From JBEKEX01 sp050013615 (GTDB lineage Bacteria; Chloroflexota; Anaerolineae; Anaerolineales; Anaerolineaceae), in assembly GCA_050013615.1 (NCBI GenBank), contig JBEKEX010000036.1, positions 1 to 15,342 on the forward strand: a stretch of 15,342 nucleotides of DNA, written 5' to 3'. Shown here piece by piece: positions 1 to 7,567 of the stretch. Below the pieces are notes generated by a model. The model saw only the letters and a list, made by a program, of their open reading frames with translations, did no database searches and was not told where the DNA came from. Every line of letters begins with the position of its first letter. Position 1 is the stretch's first letter. A program made the translations under genes and the position numbers.

Positions 1-145
1 ACACCGTGCCGATCGAATCCAGGTACACAGGCAGTTTCAGCAAGACGACGAATTCGCCAATCACCACGTTGATGGCGATGGCAACCGGGATCAACACCAG
101 GGTCATGGTGTTGAAATCCTTTTTAATGGAACGAATTAGATTCAT
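1..145 (-). CDS. ECF-type transporter S component, N-terminal part (cut by window edge)
   Basis: Only the first 48 codons are in the window, with the start ATG at 145-143. The peptide begins MNLIRSIKKDFNTM, continues as a hydrophobic helix rich in I/V/A, and ends in a YLDSIGTV stretch. A short basic N-terminus, a helix, then a Y-L-D-S-I-G-T turn is typical of substrate-binding (S) membrane subunits of energy-coupling-factor vitamin/nucleoside importers. A strong AGGAGG lies at 155-150, a few bases before the ATG. It starts 42 bases after the nucleoside hydrolase stop, so the two are probably co-transcribed. From that neighbour I infer a nucleoside, nucleobase or related ligand, but the ligand-binding part is outside the window. 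Recognition rests on a short fragment. Confidence 0.7.
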   Translation of the reverse strand, partial: MNLIRSIKKDFNTMTLVLIPVAIAINVVIGEFVVLLKLPVYLDSIGTV

Positions 146-187
146 GACTCCTCCTCTCAAATGGTCCAACCTAAGATTACCAGACGT

Positions 188-1141
188 TCAGTCTGGGAAC
201 TGCCGGCAAAGAGTTTCCATACGATCCACAAAAAGGTCTAAAAAGTCATTGGCGCGCACTTTCATCGCCACCCGCATGTTGGGTTCCTTATGACTATAAT
301 TGTAAAAATCTGCGAAAGTTTTACCGATCGATGCACCCGCATTGGTATCCACATCCACGTAGAGGTCTTCCCAAGTTACCAGGTCTGGCTGAAAAACGAG
401 CGCCAACGCCAACGGGTCATTGATGGCGCAGCCTTCGATCTTCTGATAGGCGTCATGGAATTCCATGTAGAAGCGGGTGGAATCCTCGATGAAGCGCGAA
501 ATGGGAGAATGGAATTGGAGCAAGTGTTGGACATGTTTCGGCGTCAAGATGCATTGGTAGGTCACATCCAACGGCACCAGCGATAACGTCAAACCGGCGT
601 GGTAAACGATGTGCGCCGCGTGCGGATCGACCCACACGTTGAATTCGGCCAGGGGTGTGGTATTCCCCTGAAACTGGATCGCCCCACCCATGTTGATGAC
701 CCGGCGGATGGCCGGCACGATGCGCGGCTCCGTGCGGATGGCAAGCGCCAGGTTAGTGAGAGGAGCAATCGCCGCCAGTGTCATCTCGCCGGGTGACGCC
801 AAGATCGTATCGACCAGCAAGTTGACGGCGTGGCGCTGCTCGTGGGGACGCGAAGAAGGCGGCAGCTCGGCGTAGCCCATGCCGGTGGGGCCGTGGGTTT
901 CATCAGCAATGACCAGTGGTTGAATAAGGGGAAGTGCAGCGCCGCGCGCCACCGGAATGGAACCGGCATGTGCCAGGTCAAGCACCCGGCGGGCATTTTC
1001 GTAACCGGCCTCCGCGGTACAATTTCCGCAACAAACGGAGAGCCCTTCCAGAGATACTTCCGGTGATGCCATGGCCAGCAAGATTGCCAGAGCATCATCG
1101 ATCCCCGGGTCCGTATCGATCAACAAGCGTTCTGGTGCCAC
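188..1141 (-). CDS. Inosine/uridine-preferring nucleoside hydrolase family protein
   Basis: The protein hydrolyses the N-glycosidic bond of ribonucleosides to give base and ribose, and is expected in the cytoplasm. The N-terminal DTDPGIDDA motif (the Ca2+/ribose-binding Asp cluster) lies about nine residues after the start. EFNVWVDP follows near residue 166 and INDPLALA near residue 240. In group I enzymes the residue before that last Asp is usually a catalytic His; here it is Asn, so base preference or leaving-group activation may differ. Length (317 aa) fits the family. I chose the GTG at 1141-1139 because a perfect AGGAGG sits six bases before it; an in-frame ATG at 1156 has its own codons 2-3 overlapping that ribosome site and would add five residues. 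The ECF S-component gene follows after 42 bases, suggesting nucleoside uptake plus cleavage. Confidence 0.93.
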   Translation of the reverse strand: MAPERLLIDTDPGIDDALAILLAMASPEVSLEGLSVCCGNCTAEAGYENARRVLDLAHAGSIPVARGAALPLIQPLVIADETHGPTGMGYAELPPSSRPHEQRHAVNLLVDTILASPGEMTLAAIAPLTNLALAIRTEPRIVPAIRRVINMGGAIQFQGNTTPLAEFNVWVDPHAAHIVYHAGLTLSLVPLDVTYQCILTPKHVQHLLQFHSPISRFIEDSTRFYMEFHDAYQKIEGCAINDPLALALVFQPDLVTWEDLYVDVDTNAGASIGKTFADFYNYSHKEPNMRVAMKVRANDFLDLFVDRMETLCRQFPD

Positions 1142-1147
1142 AATGTA

Positions 1148-1153
1148 CCTCCT
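1148..1153 (-). promoter_or_regulatory. Shine-Dalgarno that decides the nucleoside hydrolase start
   Basis: AGGAGG on the minus strand, six bases before GTG at 1141. It lies inside the reading frame if the upstream ATG (1156) is used, which argues for the GTG start. Confidence 0.75.
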
Positions 1154-1181
1154 CATCCAAGTGAGATGAACTACCCATCAC

Positions 1182-1190
1182 AAACGGTTT
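1182..1190. promoter_or_regulatory. Possible LacI-family-like operator upstream of nucleoside hydrolase
   Basis: AAACGGTTT is a nine-base palindrome with a central G, about 41 bases before the GTG start. It overlaps a second inverted repeat (ACGGTT at 1184-1189 and AACCGT at 1201-1206, 11-base loop). AAAC-centred palindromes are common in operators of LacI-family sugar/nucleoside regulators; the assignment is inference, and no regulator gene is in the window. Confidence 0.25.
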
Positions 1191-1510
1191 ACATTTCTTC
1201 AACCGTGAGTGCGCGATAAAGTATGCATCTACGCCAATCTCACTGCTGTATAAACGATATATAACCACTGGCAGCTATCGTTAATGCCAACAGCAGAACA
1301 GAAGCGCAATATGACAATGTCGAGGCGAACCGTGGATAAAAACCGGCAAGCGATACTATTTGAACCCATCCGCGTAGTTCGCAAGCACAAAACGCTTGGC
1401 GTTGCCCGCAATCATGAACAAGAAAAATCAACGCTTGCTGTTATTATATTCAATTCGAATCTTTTGGCAAGAGTTAAACGCCCCTTCAGGTAAATATGCC
1501 GGTCGAAAAC
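1191..1510. other. Gene-poor intergenic stretch
   Basis: Upstream of the nucleoside hydrolase I see no convincing gene, tRNA or repeat here. The short open frames on both strands lack ribosome sites and protein-like composition. A promoter for the nucleoside hydrolase operon must lie here or just downstream, but I could not find a clean -35/-10 pair. Confidence 0.4.
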
Positions 1511-1762
1511 TCAAGGTTCTTTTTGAGAAGACGGTGGATAGAGCCCGCGTTGTTTCAATTCTTCAATGATACCGGTAATAATGAATTGCTGGCCCTGGGC
1601 ATTGACGAGCAAGCTGGCGGCAATGGGGAGGATTACGACCATCTGCCCAAAATGAGCTTCCAACTCCAAATGCGATGGGGTTTTGCCATGTCCCCTAATG
1701 CACCAGGAAGTGCACCCCAATTTCATTAACTCCGCATTCAATGCAAGATATTCATAATCCAT
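1511..1762 (-). CDS. Doubtful small ORF, unrecognised 83-aa protein
   Basis: An ATG-started frame of 83 codons in an otherwise empty 800-base stretch. An in-frame TAA lies four codons before the ATG, so the start is fixed if the gene is real. I do not recognise the protein. It has a polar N-terminus with two Cys (C17, C21), a hydrophobic middle (QMVVILPIAASLL) and a charged helix-like end (IIEELKQRGLYPP). Codon use is similar to neighbouring genes, which is the main reason to list it. The ribosome site is weak: only a G-rich GGGGTAAG about a dozen bases upstream. It could be a remnant of a longer gene or a chance frame; no partner suggests a role. Confidence 0.3.
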   Translation of the reverse strand: MDYEYLALNAELMKLGCTSWCIRGHGKTPSHLELEAHFGQMVVILPIAASLLVNAQGQQFIITGIIEELKQRGLYPPSSQKEP

Positions 1763-1961
1763 CGTACTATCTTACCCCGCATATCAAACCTTGCAGCAGG
1801 TGAAGCGTTACAGTTTCATTGTAGATGGACCATAACCGGTAAATTCTATGCCTAAAACCATCAGGACAGTTTATTCGTTCAAGAGAAAGTCAAGGAACTT
1901 CTGGTCAACCACATTTGGGACAGTGACCTGGTATTGTTATTTGCGGCCAGGATAATCTCGG

Positions 1962-2576
1962 TTATAGTATGCTCGCCAGGGCGAACAGCCCAAACCCCAC
2001 GATGATCACGCTGGAAATCCGGTTGACCCATTGCAGTCCTCGAAGGCTGAATTTCCCGCGAAATATCCCAACCCCACTGCTTAAAACAAGCCACCACAAG
2101 GCAGAGCCCAAGAAAACGCCCAGCACCAAGATCCCCGCTGACGCATAACCCCTGCTCGTGCCTGCCAGACCCAGACCGGCAAAGATCGCTGCAAAGGAAA
2201 GGACGGTCATTGGATTGGTGAGCGTCAGAAAGAACGTCGATGCGTAAGCGCTGGCAATGCCGCTTCCTTTGGCAAGAGCAGCCTGTTCCGCGGGCTTTAC
2301 CAACAGGGTCTTGAGACCCAAGTAACAAAGAAATATGCCACCGACGAGGCGCAGTCCCGTTTGTTGGGCTACTAGAAAGCTCGAGACAAAGGCCAGGCCG
2401 AACCCGGCCACACAGCCATAGATTGCGTCGGCGGTGGCAGCCCCCAACCCGGAGACGAGGCCGGTTGCCCGTCCTTCAGCCAGCGTGCGGCGAATGCACA
2501 AGACACCGATTGGCCCAACCGGCGCGGCGATCGAGACCCCAATAAGCAAACCTTTGAACAAAAAACCGAGATCCAC
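1962..2576 (-). CDS. LysE/RhtB family amino-acid exporter
   Basis: An inner-membrane exporter that moves amino acids or small metabolites out of the cell, probably driven by the proton gradient. The N-terminus shows the family hallmark: a first helix with GVSIAAPVGPIGVLCIRR (about residues 13-30) followed by TLAEGRATGLVSGLGAATAD. Later come KTLL at the end of helix 3 and FFLTLTNPMTVLSF (about residues 115-128), both typical of LysE/RhtB. Length of 204 aa and about six hydrophobic segments are normal. The start is GTG at 2576-2574, with AGGAAA about seven bases upstream. It lies 86 bases after the DUF523 gene, with an 8-bp perfect palindrome in the gap, so it may have its own control. The substrate cannot be told from sequence. 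Confidence 0.92.
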   Translation of the reverse strand: MDLGFLFKGLLIGVSIAAPVGPIGVLCIRRTLAEGRATGLVSGLGAATADAIYGCVAGFGLAFVSSFLVAQQTGLRLVGGIFLCYLGLKTLLVKPAEQAALAKGSGIASAYASTFFLTLTNPMTVLSFAAIFAGLGLAGTSRGYASAGILVLGVFLGSALWWLVLSSGVGIFRGKFSLRGLQWVNRISSVIIVGFGLFALASIL

Positions 2577-2606
2577 GAAATTTTCCTATAGTGAAAAGTG
2601 AAACGA

Positions 2607-2627
2607 GATGGCAAACTAATTGCCATC
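2607..2627. repeat. Perfect 8-bp inverted repeat between DUF523 and LysE genes
   Basis: GATGGCAA, loop ACTAA, TTGCCATC. No T-run follows on either strand, so it is a poor intrinsic terminator. It is 30 bases upstream of the exporter GTG and overlaps a -35-like TTGCCA (minus strand, followed after 18 bases by TATAGG), so an operator is the better guess. Confidence 0.5.
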
Positions 2628-2662
2628 TATTATGGCACAGATCATTCCAGCCCTTTTGGAAT

Positions 2663-3076
2663 TTACAGCTCTTCTTCCGTTTTTACTTCAATACCGTTTT
2701 TCCTGCACAGCGCGGTAAAAACGCCATCGCCATCCACTACCTTCCCGCTGAAGGTGCCGTCATAGATCTTGCCAACGCCGCAGGAGGGCGAGCGGCTCTT
2801 GAGAATGGCCGCTTTGGCCCCCACCAGTTGGGCCAGTCTCAATGCTTCATGAGCGCCACGTTCGAATTCCTCCGTGACGTCGACGCCGTCCTTGCGTACG
2901 ACCCTGTCACCCCGGATCTCAGACGAAAGCCGGGGCGTGGTCAACCCGCCTAACTGCTCGGGACACACCGGTATGGCTTTGCCCACGGCCACCAGACAAA
3001 TGACCGCTTCGCAGGGCTTCCCTGCCCCATCATAACGACATTGGACGCCTGCCAGACACGCACTGACAATGATCAT
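2663..3076 (-). CDS. DUF523 protein, TudS-like [4Fe-4S] desulfidase
   Basis: A 137-aa single-domain DUF523 (YbbK/COG1683) protein. Family signatures are in order: VSACLAG (residues 4-10), CPEQLGGLTTPR (38-49) and KSRSPSCG (93-100), then YDGTFSGKVVDGDGVF. Members include TudS, which removes sulfur from 2-thiouracil using a [4Fe-4S] cluster held by three conserved Cys; C7, C38 and C99 are the likely ligands here. The start is ATG at 3076-3074, where the domain begins; an extension to 3142 would add 22 residues lacking family similarity. The ribosome site is weak (GAGA about ten bases upstream). It follows the second ABC permease by 66 bases and may be read from that operon, though a -10-like TATGAT (3118-3113) could give separate transcription. 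Desulfidase activity is inferred from the family. Confidence 0.88.
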   Translation of the reverse strand: MIIVSACLAGVQCRYDGAGKPCEAVICLVAVGKAIPVCPEQLGGLTTPRLSSEIRGDRVVRKDGVDVTEEFERGAHEALRLAQLVGAKAAILKSRSPSCGVGKIYDGTFSGKVVDGDGVFTALCRKNGIEVKTEEEL

Positions 3077-3142
3077 GTGAAAGTTCTCTATCCCATTCGA
3101 TTGATTTCCCCTATCATACCCCAAGCGGGGCAAAGCAATCAC

Positions 3143-3934
3143 TTATACCATGTCAAACGTGCCCCGCTGCCGGGTGACGCGCAAGCGGTAACCGAAGACC
3201 ACCCAGGCAATGGCGCCATAGACCAGGAATATCAGGACCTCCCTAGCGATCCACGGCCAAACGCTGGCGTAGCTGGCGCCGCCGATCAACGCCCGCACCG
3301 CCAGCAGCCCGTTGGTCACCGGCAACAAATTGCCGACGAACTGAAGCGGAGCGGACAATCCACTGAAGGGCACGTTGATCCCGCAAAAGATCATCATGAG
3401 GTATCCCATCCAGTTGCTGATCAAGTACCCATAGCGGATGGGCAGGGAAAAGGCGCCGATGCACCAGCCCAGCGCACTGGCAGAGGCGAAGATGATCAGG
3501 ATCACCGGCGCGGCGCGTAACAGATCGACCAGGGCGATGGGGACATGCAACAAGGGAATGAGCACAGCAAAGGTAACAGACGAAGCGATCATGGCGTCCC
3601 CGTAATACGCCATGCACTTTCCCAGCATGATGGGCAGCCAACTGGACGGAGCAGCGATCAGGTATTGGAAGGTATCATCATATTTCTCCGACTCGATCAC
3701 CGATTCCATGGACATCATGAGCATAAAAACAGCGATCTGAACGCCGTTGCCGATCAGGGCAAACCGTTCCAGTTCATCCCCTCCGGCAGCTTTTGCCATA
3801 AAAACAAAGAAGAGTGATTGCAGTAAAATGCGCGGCAGGCGCATCCCCAAAAAGATCTCCGGGGTCAACTCAACCAGGTAATCTGCCCAGGAAGCCCGCA
3901 CCCCACTCCAGAACAACCGCCATGAGCTGCGCAT
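3143..3934 (-). CDS. ABC-2 type exporter permease (second permease of operon)
   Basis: An integral membrane subunit of an ABC exporter. About six hydrophobic segments are visible, for example FVFMAKAAGG, VFMLMMSMESV, ILIIFASASALGWCIGAF, LISNWMGYLMMIFCGINVPFSG and ILIFLVYGAIAWVVFGYRL near the C-terminus. A coupling-type stretch ESEKYDDTFQYLIAAPSS follows the second segment, as in ABC-2 permeases, where this EREXGT-like region contacts the ATPase. I place the start at ATG 3934-3932: it overlaps the preceding stop as TGATG, and GGAG lies eight bases before it. Two GTG codons just upstream (3940, 3937) would leave the ribosome site too close. It is the third gene of the exporter operon and probably forms a heterodimer with the first permease. 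The substrate is unknown. Confidence 0.88.
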   Translation of the reverse strand: MRSSWRLFWSGVRASWADYLVELTPEIFLGMRLPRILLQSLFFVFMAKAAGGDELERFALIGNGVQIAVFMLMMSMESVIESEKYDDTFQYLIAAPSSWLPIMLGKCMAYYGDAMIASSVTFAVLIPLLHVPIALVDLLRAAPVILIIFASASALGWCIGAFSLPIRYGYLISNWMGYLMMIFCGINVPFSGLSAPLQFVGNLLPVTNGLLAVRALIGGASYASVWPWIAREVLIFLVYGAIAWVVFGYRLRVTRQRGTFDMV

Positions 3935-4728
3935 CACCACTGCTCCAATGTTCCGGCCTGCAAAGCCCGATATTCCACGCGCCGATATAGGAAGTGAGCA
4001 ATGATCAAATAAAGGGCCGACAGTCCCAGGATAACCAGATAATTGGGAAGCATACTGGTTTCAGTCCCTGAAGCGGCCGCATTCAAAACGAGGTTACCCC
4101 AGGTGGGAGATAAAAGCTGCGAAAGCGGGCGCGTCCACAACGGCAGCAGGGTCAGCGGGATCGACAGACCGGAAAGGATAAAGACCGGATAATTGGTCAC
4201 TGACATGAACTCGCCGGCCGAGCGGGTCAGAATGAACAGCGTACCGAAAACCAGTCCCAGGCAGGTGATCGAAATGATCACCAGTACCAGCCCGATCAGA
4301 AAAGCCAGAGGGTCGGCGATTCCAATGGGAATCTGGAAAGCCAGCATGCCGGTCAGAAAGGTCAGACCCATGGCAAGGGCAGATGTGAGGGCGTTGGCCA
4401 GGCTCTTGCCTAATAAAATAATCAGCAAAGGAGTGGGGGATGCCATGACCAGCGACAAGGTCCCCCGGCGGCGCTCCTCGCGAATGATATCGCCGGAGGT
4501 GAACAGGTTGGCATTCCAGATGGAGATCAATCCCGTGCCGGTGATGGCAAACAAACCCAGGTCGGGCCGATGCCCGTACACGTAGGTACCCACCGAGATA
4601 AGAGTGAAAATGACCGGCTGCAGGATCAGCGTTCCAATGATCTCTGACGCCACGACATTGTTCTTCAGTTGGAGCAACATGGAATTTCCCAGGATGCGGG
4701 CCGTGGAGCGAATATCATCGATCTTCAT
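3934..4728 (-). CDS. ABC-2 type exporter permease (first permease of operon)
   Basis: A 264-aa membrane permease of the ABC-2 class. A cytoplasmic N-terminus (MKIDDIRSTARILGNSMLLQ) leads into helix 1 (IIGTLILQPVIFTLISVGTY). Then comes SGDIIREERRRGTLSLVMASPTP (split around residues 78-100), the classical ERRRGTL coupling helix that docks on the ATPase. Four more hydrophobic segments follow, including FLIGLVLVIISITCLGLVFG. The ATG at 4728 is three bases after the ATPase stop, and its ribosome site (AAAGAGG) lies inside the ATPase gene's end, so translation is coupled. It ends by overlapping the next permease by one base. The coupling motif is more canonical here than in its partner, suggesting an asymmetric heterodimer. 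The transported compound (drug, lipid, peptide or polysaccharide) cannot be told. Confidence 0.92.
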   Translation of the reverse strand: MKIDDIRSTARILGNSMLLQLKNNVVASEIIGTLILQPVIFTLISVGTYVYGHRPDLGLFAITGTGLISIWNANLFTSGDIIREERRRGTLSLVMASPTPLLIILLGKSLANALTSALAMGLTFLTGMLAFQIPIGIADPLAFLIGLVLVIISITCLGLVFGTLFILTRSAGEFMSVTNYPVFILSGLSIPLTLLPLWTRPLSQLLSPTWGNLVLNAAASGTETSMLPNYLVILGLSALYLIIAHFLYRRVEYRALQAGTLEQW

Positions 4729-4731
4729 CCG

Positions 4732-5712
<981 letters not shown>

Positions 5713-5825
5713 CAGAGAAACTCCATGAGACAGATTTTTTATTCATCAAGTTTTATCCCGACAAATATTGAACGACTTTGGACAATTTCTCTTTGGGGTT
5801 GTTCTCATTATCCCCCATCCATATC

Positions 5826-5854
5826 ATTATAGCACCCCATGAATTACCAAACAA
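5826..5854 (-). promoter_or_regulatory. Sigma-70 promoter of the ABC exporter operon
   Basis: Minus strand: TTGTTT (5854-5849), 17-base spacer, TATAAT (5831-5826), with TG one base before the -10 (TGCTATAAT), giving an extended -10. The expected transcript starts near 5819, about 105 bases before the ATPase TTG codon. The -35 begins almost directly after the T-tract of the hairpin at 5857-5880. Confidence 0.7.
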
Positions 5855-5880
5855 AAGCGCCCTTCCCTTTGGAAAAACGC
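5850..5880 (-). terminator. Terminator-like hairpin T1 in the GNAT/ABC gap
   Basis: On the minus strand GCGTTTTTCC, loop AAAG, GGAAGGGCGC, then TTTTGTTT. The stem has ten pairs, three of them G-U, so it folds only as minus-strand RNA. It shares GGAAGGGCGCTTTT with the hairpin at 7741. No minus-strand gene lies immediately upstream of it (the GNAT gene is on the other strand), so what it terminates is unclear; it may be a leftover. Confidence 0.5.
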
Positions 5881-5932
5881 CTGCCATGAACACCATTGCT
5901 GCAGTCTTCCTTTAGTCACCATATGCCTATAC

Positions 5933-5957
5933 ATCCGGTCACAGTTTAAATATACAC
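5933..5957. repeat. AT-rich element, copy 1 (shared with sigma-factor upstream region)
   Basis: Reads ATCCGGTCACA then GTTTAAATATACAC on the plus strand. It matches copy 2 at 9863-9884 at every base apart from three inserted bases (one G, and GT). In the minus orientation it is followed by an AAGGAAG ribosome-site-like stretch and an ATG (5896), as in copy 2. It may be a promoter, an operator, or a scar of a lost gene. Confidence 0.5.
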
Positions 5958-6036
5958 TTAGTGTAACCAGAATATGAACCAAAATGTGAGCAGCGTGGGA
6001 TGCGGCCAGAGGATGTTTCGGGTATGATGGATATAT

Positions 6037-6054
6037 CCGGAGTGTCCACACCGG
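6037..6054. promoter_or_regulatory. Imperfect palindrome in the GNAT leader
   Basis: CCGGAGTG, TC, CACACCGG: arms match at seven of eight positions. It lies between a -10-like TATGAT (6023-6028, no clear -35) and the GNAT ribosome site AAAAGGA (6064-6070). It could be an operator or a leader hairpin. Confidence 0.35.
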
Positions 6055-6076
6055 AATTGAGATAAAAGGACGCATC

Positions 6077-6682
6077 ATGGAAATCGTCAAACTGGACCCA
6101 TCAAAAAAGAAGCATGCAGTCGATGTATTATGTACTGCTTTTTTCGATTATCCCGAATTCGATTTTTATTTTCCCGATCCTGAGAAACGAAAACGCTGCC
6201 TGCCATGGTATTTGGGGAAGGTAATGAACACCGCATTGCGTTATGGCGAAGTGTATACCACTCAAGAGATATCCGGAGTAGCCTTCATTCTACCGCCTGG
6301 TCATACCAAGATTTCGCAGTGGGAATATGTCCTGTGTGGTTTTTTGCCGGCGCCTTTTGTATTAGGGATGCAAGATTTCATCAGGTCGCAGCAAGGTGAA
6401 GAATTTATAGGCGATATACACGAAAAGATCATGTACGGACGCCCCCATTATTACTTATGGGGCCTGGTCGTAGATCCGGCTCAGAAACGAAAGGGGATTG
6501 GCACCGCTTTGCTCGGGCAGATTCTGGCAAAAGCGGACGTAGAAAAAAAGCCCATATATTTAGAGACACATGATGAGAAGAATGTGGCTTATTATCAAAA
6601 GTCGGGTTTTTACCTGGCAACGACGTCAAGTATCCCCAAATTCGACATTCCCGTATGGTGCATGGTTCGGGAGCCTTTATAA
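6077..6682 (+). CDS. GNAT family N-acetyltransferase
   Basis: A 201-aa cytoplasmic acetyltransferase that would move an acetyl group from acetyl-CoA to an amine of an unknown acceptor. The acetyl-CoA-binding motif A is clear: LWGLVVDPAQKRKGIGTALL (127-146), where KRKGIG is the pyrophosphate-binding loop. YLETHDEKNVAYYQKSGF (161-178) is the usual strand 6/helix 4 (motif B) block. The N-terminal part contains a Tyr/Phe/Pro-rich FFDYPEFDFYFPDP stretch (22-35), seen in GNATs resembling those for small substrates or antibiotics. ATG at 6077 has AAAAGGA six bases upstream. It is the only plus-strand gene in the window, facing a minus-strand lipoprotein gene downstream and divergent from the ABC exporter. 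Its proximity to the exporter could hint at detoxification, but that is weak. Confidence 0.92.
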   Translation: MEIVKLDPSKKKHAVDVLCTAFFDYPEFDFYFPDPEKRKRCLPWYLGKVMNTALRYGEVYTTQEISGVAFILPPGHTKISQWEYVLCGFLPAPFVLGMQDFIRSQQGEEFIGDIHEKIMYGRPHYYLWGLVVDPAQKRKGIGTALLGQILAKADVEKKPIYLETHDEKNVAYYQKSGFYLATTSSIPKFDIPVWCMVREPL

Positions 6683-6695
6683 ATTTTCCCGAAAA

Positions 6696-6723
6696 TTGAT
6701 AGCAACCCCCGGAAAAATATCAA
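6696..6723. repeat. Promoter-like module, copy 1 (after the lipoprotein gene)
   Basis: Matches 23 of 28 bases with 7707-7734. On the minus strand it reads TTGATA, 16-base spacer, TATCAA, with TG one base before the -10. It is also symmetric in its hexamers (TTGATA/TATCAA), so it could work in either direction. If active leftwards it would produce RNA antisense to GNAT. Confidence 0.5.
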
Positions 6724-6726
6724 ACA

Positions 6727-6759
6727 CGACCTGGCAGTGAAGATCAACCTGCCAGGTCG
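6727..6759. terminator. Hairpin between convergent GNAT and lipoprotein genes
   Basis: A perfect 11-bp stem: CGACCTGGCAG (6727-6737), 11-base loop, CTGCCAGGTCG (6749-6759). On the minus strand it is followed by TGTTTGATATTTTT, a moderate T-rich tail, so it best serves the lipoprotein gene ending at 6788; it could also stop GNAT transcripts from the other side. Confidence 0.7.
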
Positions 6760-6787
6760 ATAACAGTTTATCTATTTCTGCTGATCC

Positions 6788-7567
6788 CTAGGGTGATACG
6801 ACCGACCAGTTCGCCTTGCCCGTCATGCTGTTCGGGCTGGTGACGACCAGCTTGGTCAAATACGTACCGCAATCGCGCTTATAAGAATCCGTGGTAAAGG
6901 ATTGGGTCCCGGCTGCTGCAAAGGCCAGGTTATTGGTCTCCAGCGCGTTGAGCATCGTACTGGTCGACGTATCGTAGATTTCCCAATGGTACGTTACCGT
7001 GGTCGGGCCATTGGTGGTAATGGCGCCGGTAAAGTTGGTCGCATTCGGCCCGCCGCAGGTGCCATGGATCACCGCGGTGGTGGTCACTTGCACATCGGTG
7101 ACGAGCGCTTCAGGAACGGGAATGATCGGCAGGGATTGATAAGCTCCGCTCAGCGTGGTCGTCGCGGCAGACACCCAGCAGCGCATCCCCTCATTCCAGG
7201 AGCTGTCGATCTGCCACCAGGTTTGGTCCTGGTTGGAGCCATAGACCGGAACGCCCGGCCCCACCTTCAACGCACCGACGGTCAGCCAGTCCATCCCCGG
7301 CCCATACCGGCAGTTGACAGCTTGTCCGTTCGCCGCGATCGTTGGCGGCACATTCTGCGGGACAGGCGTAAGAGTTGAAGTGGGAGTGGTGGTCATTGCT
7401 TCGGGCGTTGGCGAGGAAACGAGTGTGGGGGCCACCACCGGCGTATCGGTATTGGCTGCTGGTATTGCAGTGGGGGGCATCTGCGTGGTCAATGTGCAGG
7501 CAGCCATGGCCAGCAATGTGCACGAGGTAACGATCAACAAGCTGGTGGATGGTTTTCTCTTCAACAT
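6788..7567 (-). CDS. Secreted lipoprotein with SH3-like (SH3b) domain
   Basis: A 259-aa predicted surface lipoprotein. A basic N-terminus (MLKRKPSTS) leads a hydrophobic segment ending LLAMAAC, a lipobox-like site with Cys24. A Thr/Pro-rich linker follows (about 25-75). Next comes an SH3b-like region (about 78-145) with GQAVNCRYGPG, LKVGPGVPVYG, WWQID and MRCWVSA, the pattern of bacterial SH3 domains with a paired Cys. The C-terminal 100 residues look like a beta-sandwich: VTDVQVTTTAVIHGTC, TVTYHWEIYDTST and a second Cys in KRDCGTYL. The ATG at 7567-7565 has AAAGGA about nine bases upstream; an ATG-like extension to 7597 lacks one. It has its own promoter (7707-7734) and terminator. A cell-wall or surface-binding role is inferred; no catalytic site is seen. 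Confidence 0.85.
   Translation of the reverse strand: MLKRKPSTSLLIVTSCTLLAMAACTLTTQMPPTAIPAANTDTPVVAPTLVSSPTPEAMTTTPTSTLTPVPQNVPPTIAANGQAVNCRYGPGMDWLTVGALKVGPGVPVYGSNQDQTWWQIDSSWNEGMRCWVSAATTTLSGAYQSLPIIPVPEALVTDVQVTTTAVIHGTCGGPNATNFTGAITTNGPTTVTYHWEIYDTSTSTMLNALETNNLAFAAAGTQSFTTDSYKRDCGTYLTKLVVTSPNSMTGKANWSVVSP

Larger units (their letters stand above)
5713..6076. other. Divergent intergenic region between ABC operon and GNAT gene
   Basis: This 364-base gap holds the ABC promoter (5826-5854), hairpin T1 (5850-5880), the AT-rich element shared with the sigma-factor upstream region (5933-5957), an odd-centred palindrome TACACTTAGTGTA (5953-5965), and an imperfect hairpin just before GNAT (6037-6054). 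A 47-codon minus frame (5896-5753) crosses these signals and is judged non-coding. Confidence 0.6.

Noticed and set aside
1449..1462. TTCGAATC-like sequence resembling a tRNA T-loop.
   Set aside because: No acceptor, D or anticodon stems can be built around it.
1879..2328. 149-codon minus frame overlapping the LysE-type exporter.
   Set aside because: It lies in another frame of a clear exporter gene; composition is Arg/Ser/Cys-rich shadow type with no domain.
5753..5896. A 47-codon minus-strand ORF starting MVFMAGVFPK with an AAGGAAG ribosome-site-like sequence before it.
   Set aside because: It runs through hairpin T1 and the ABC promoter -35 and -10, so its sequence is explained by those signals. 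The protein has no recognisable features. The start context is noted only as a possible scar of a lost gene.
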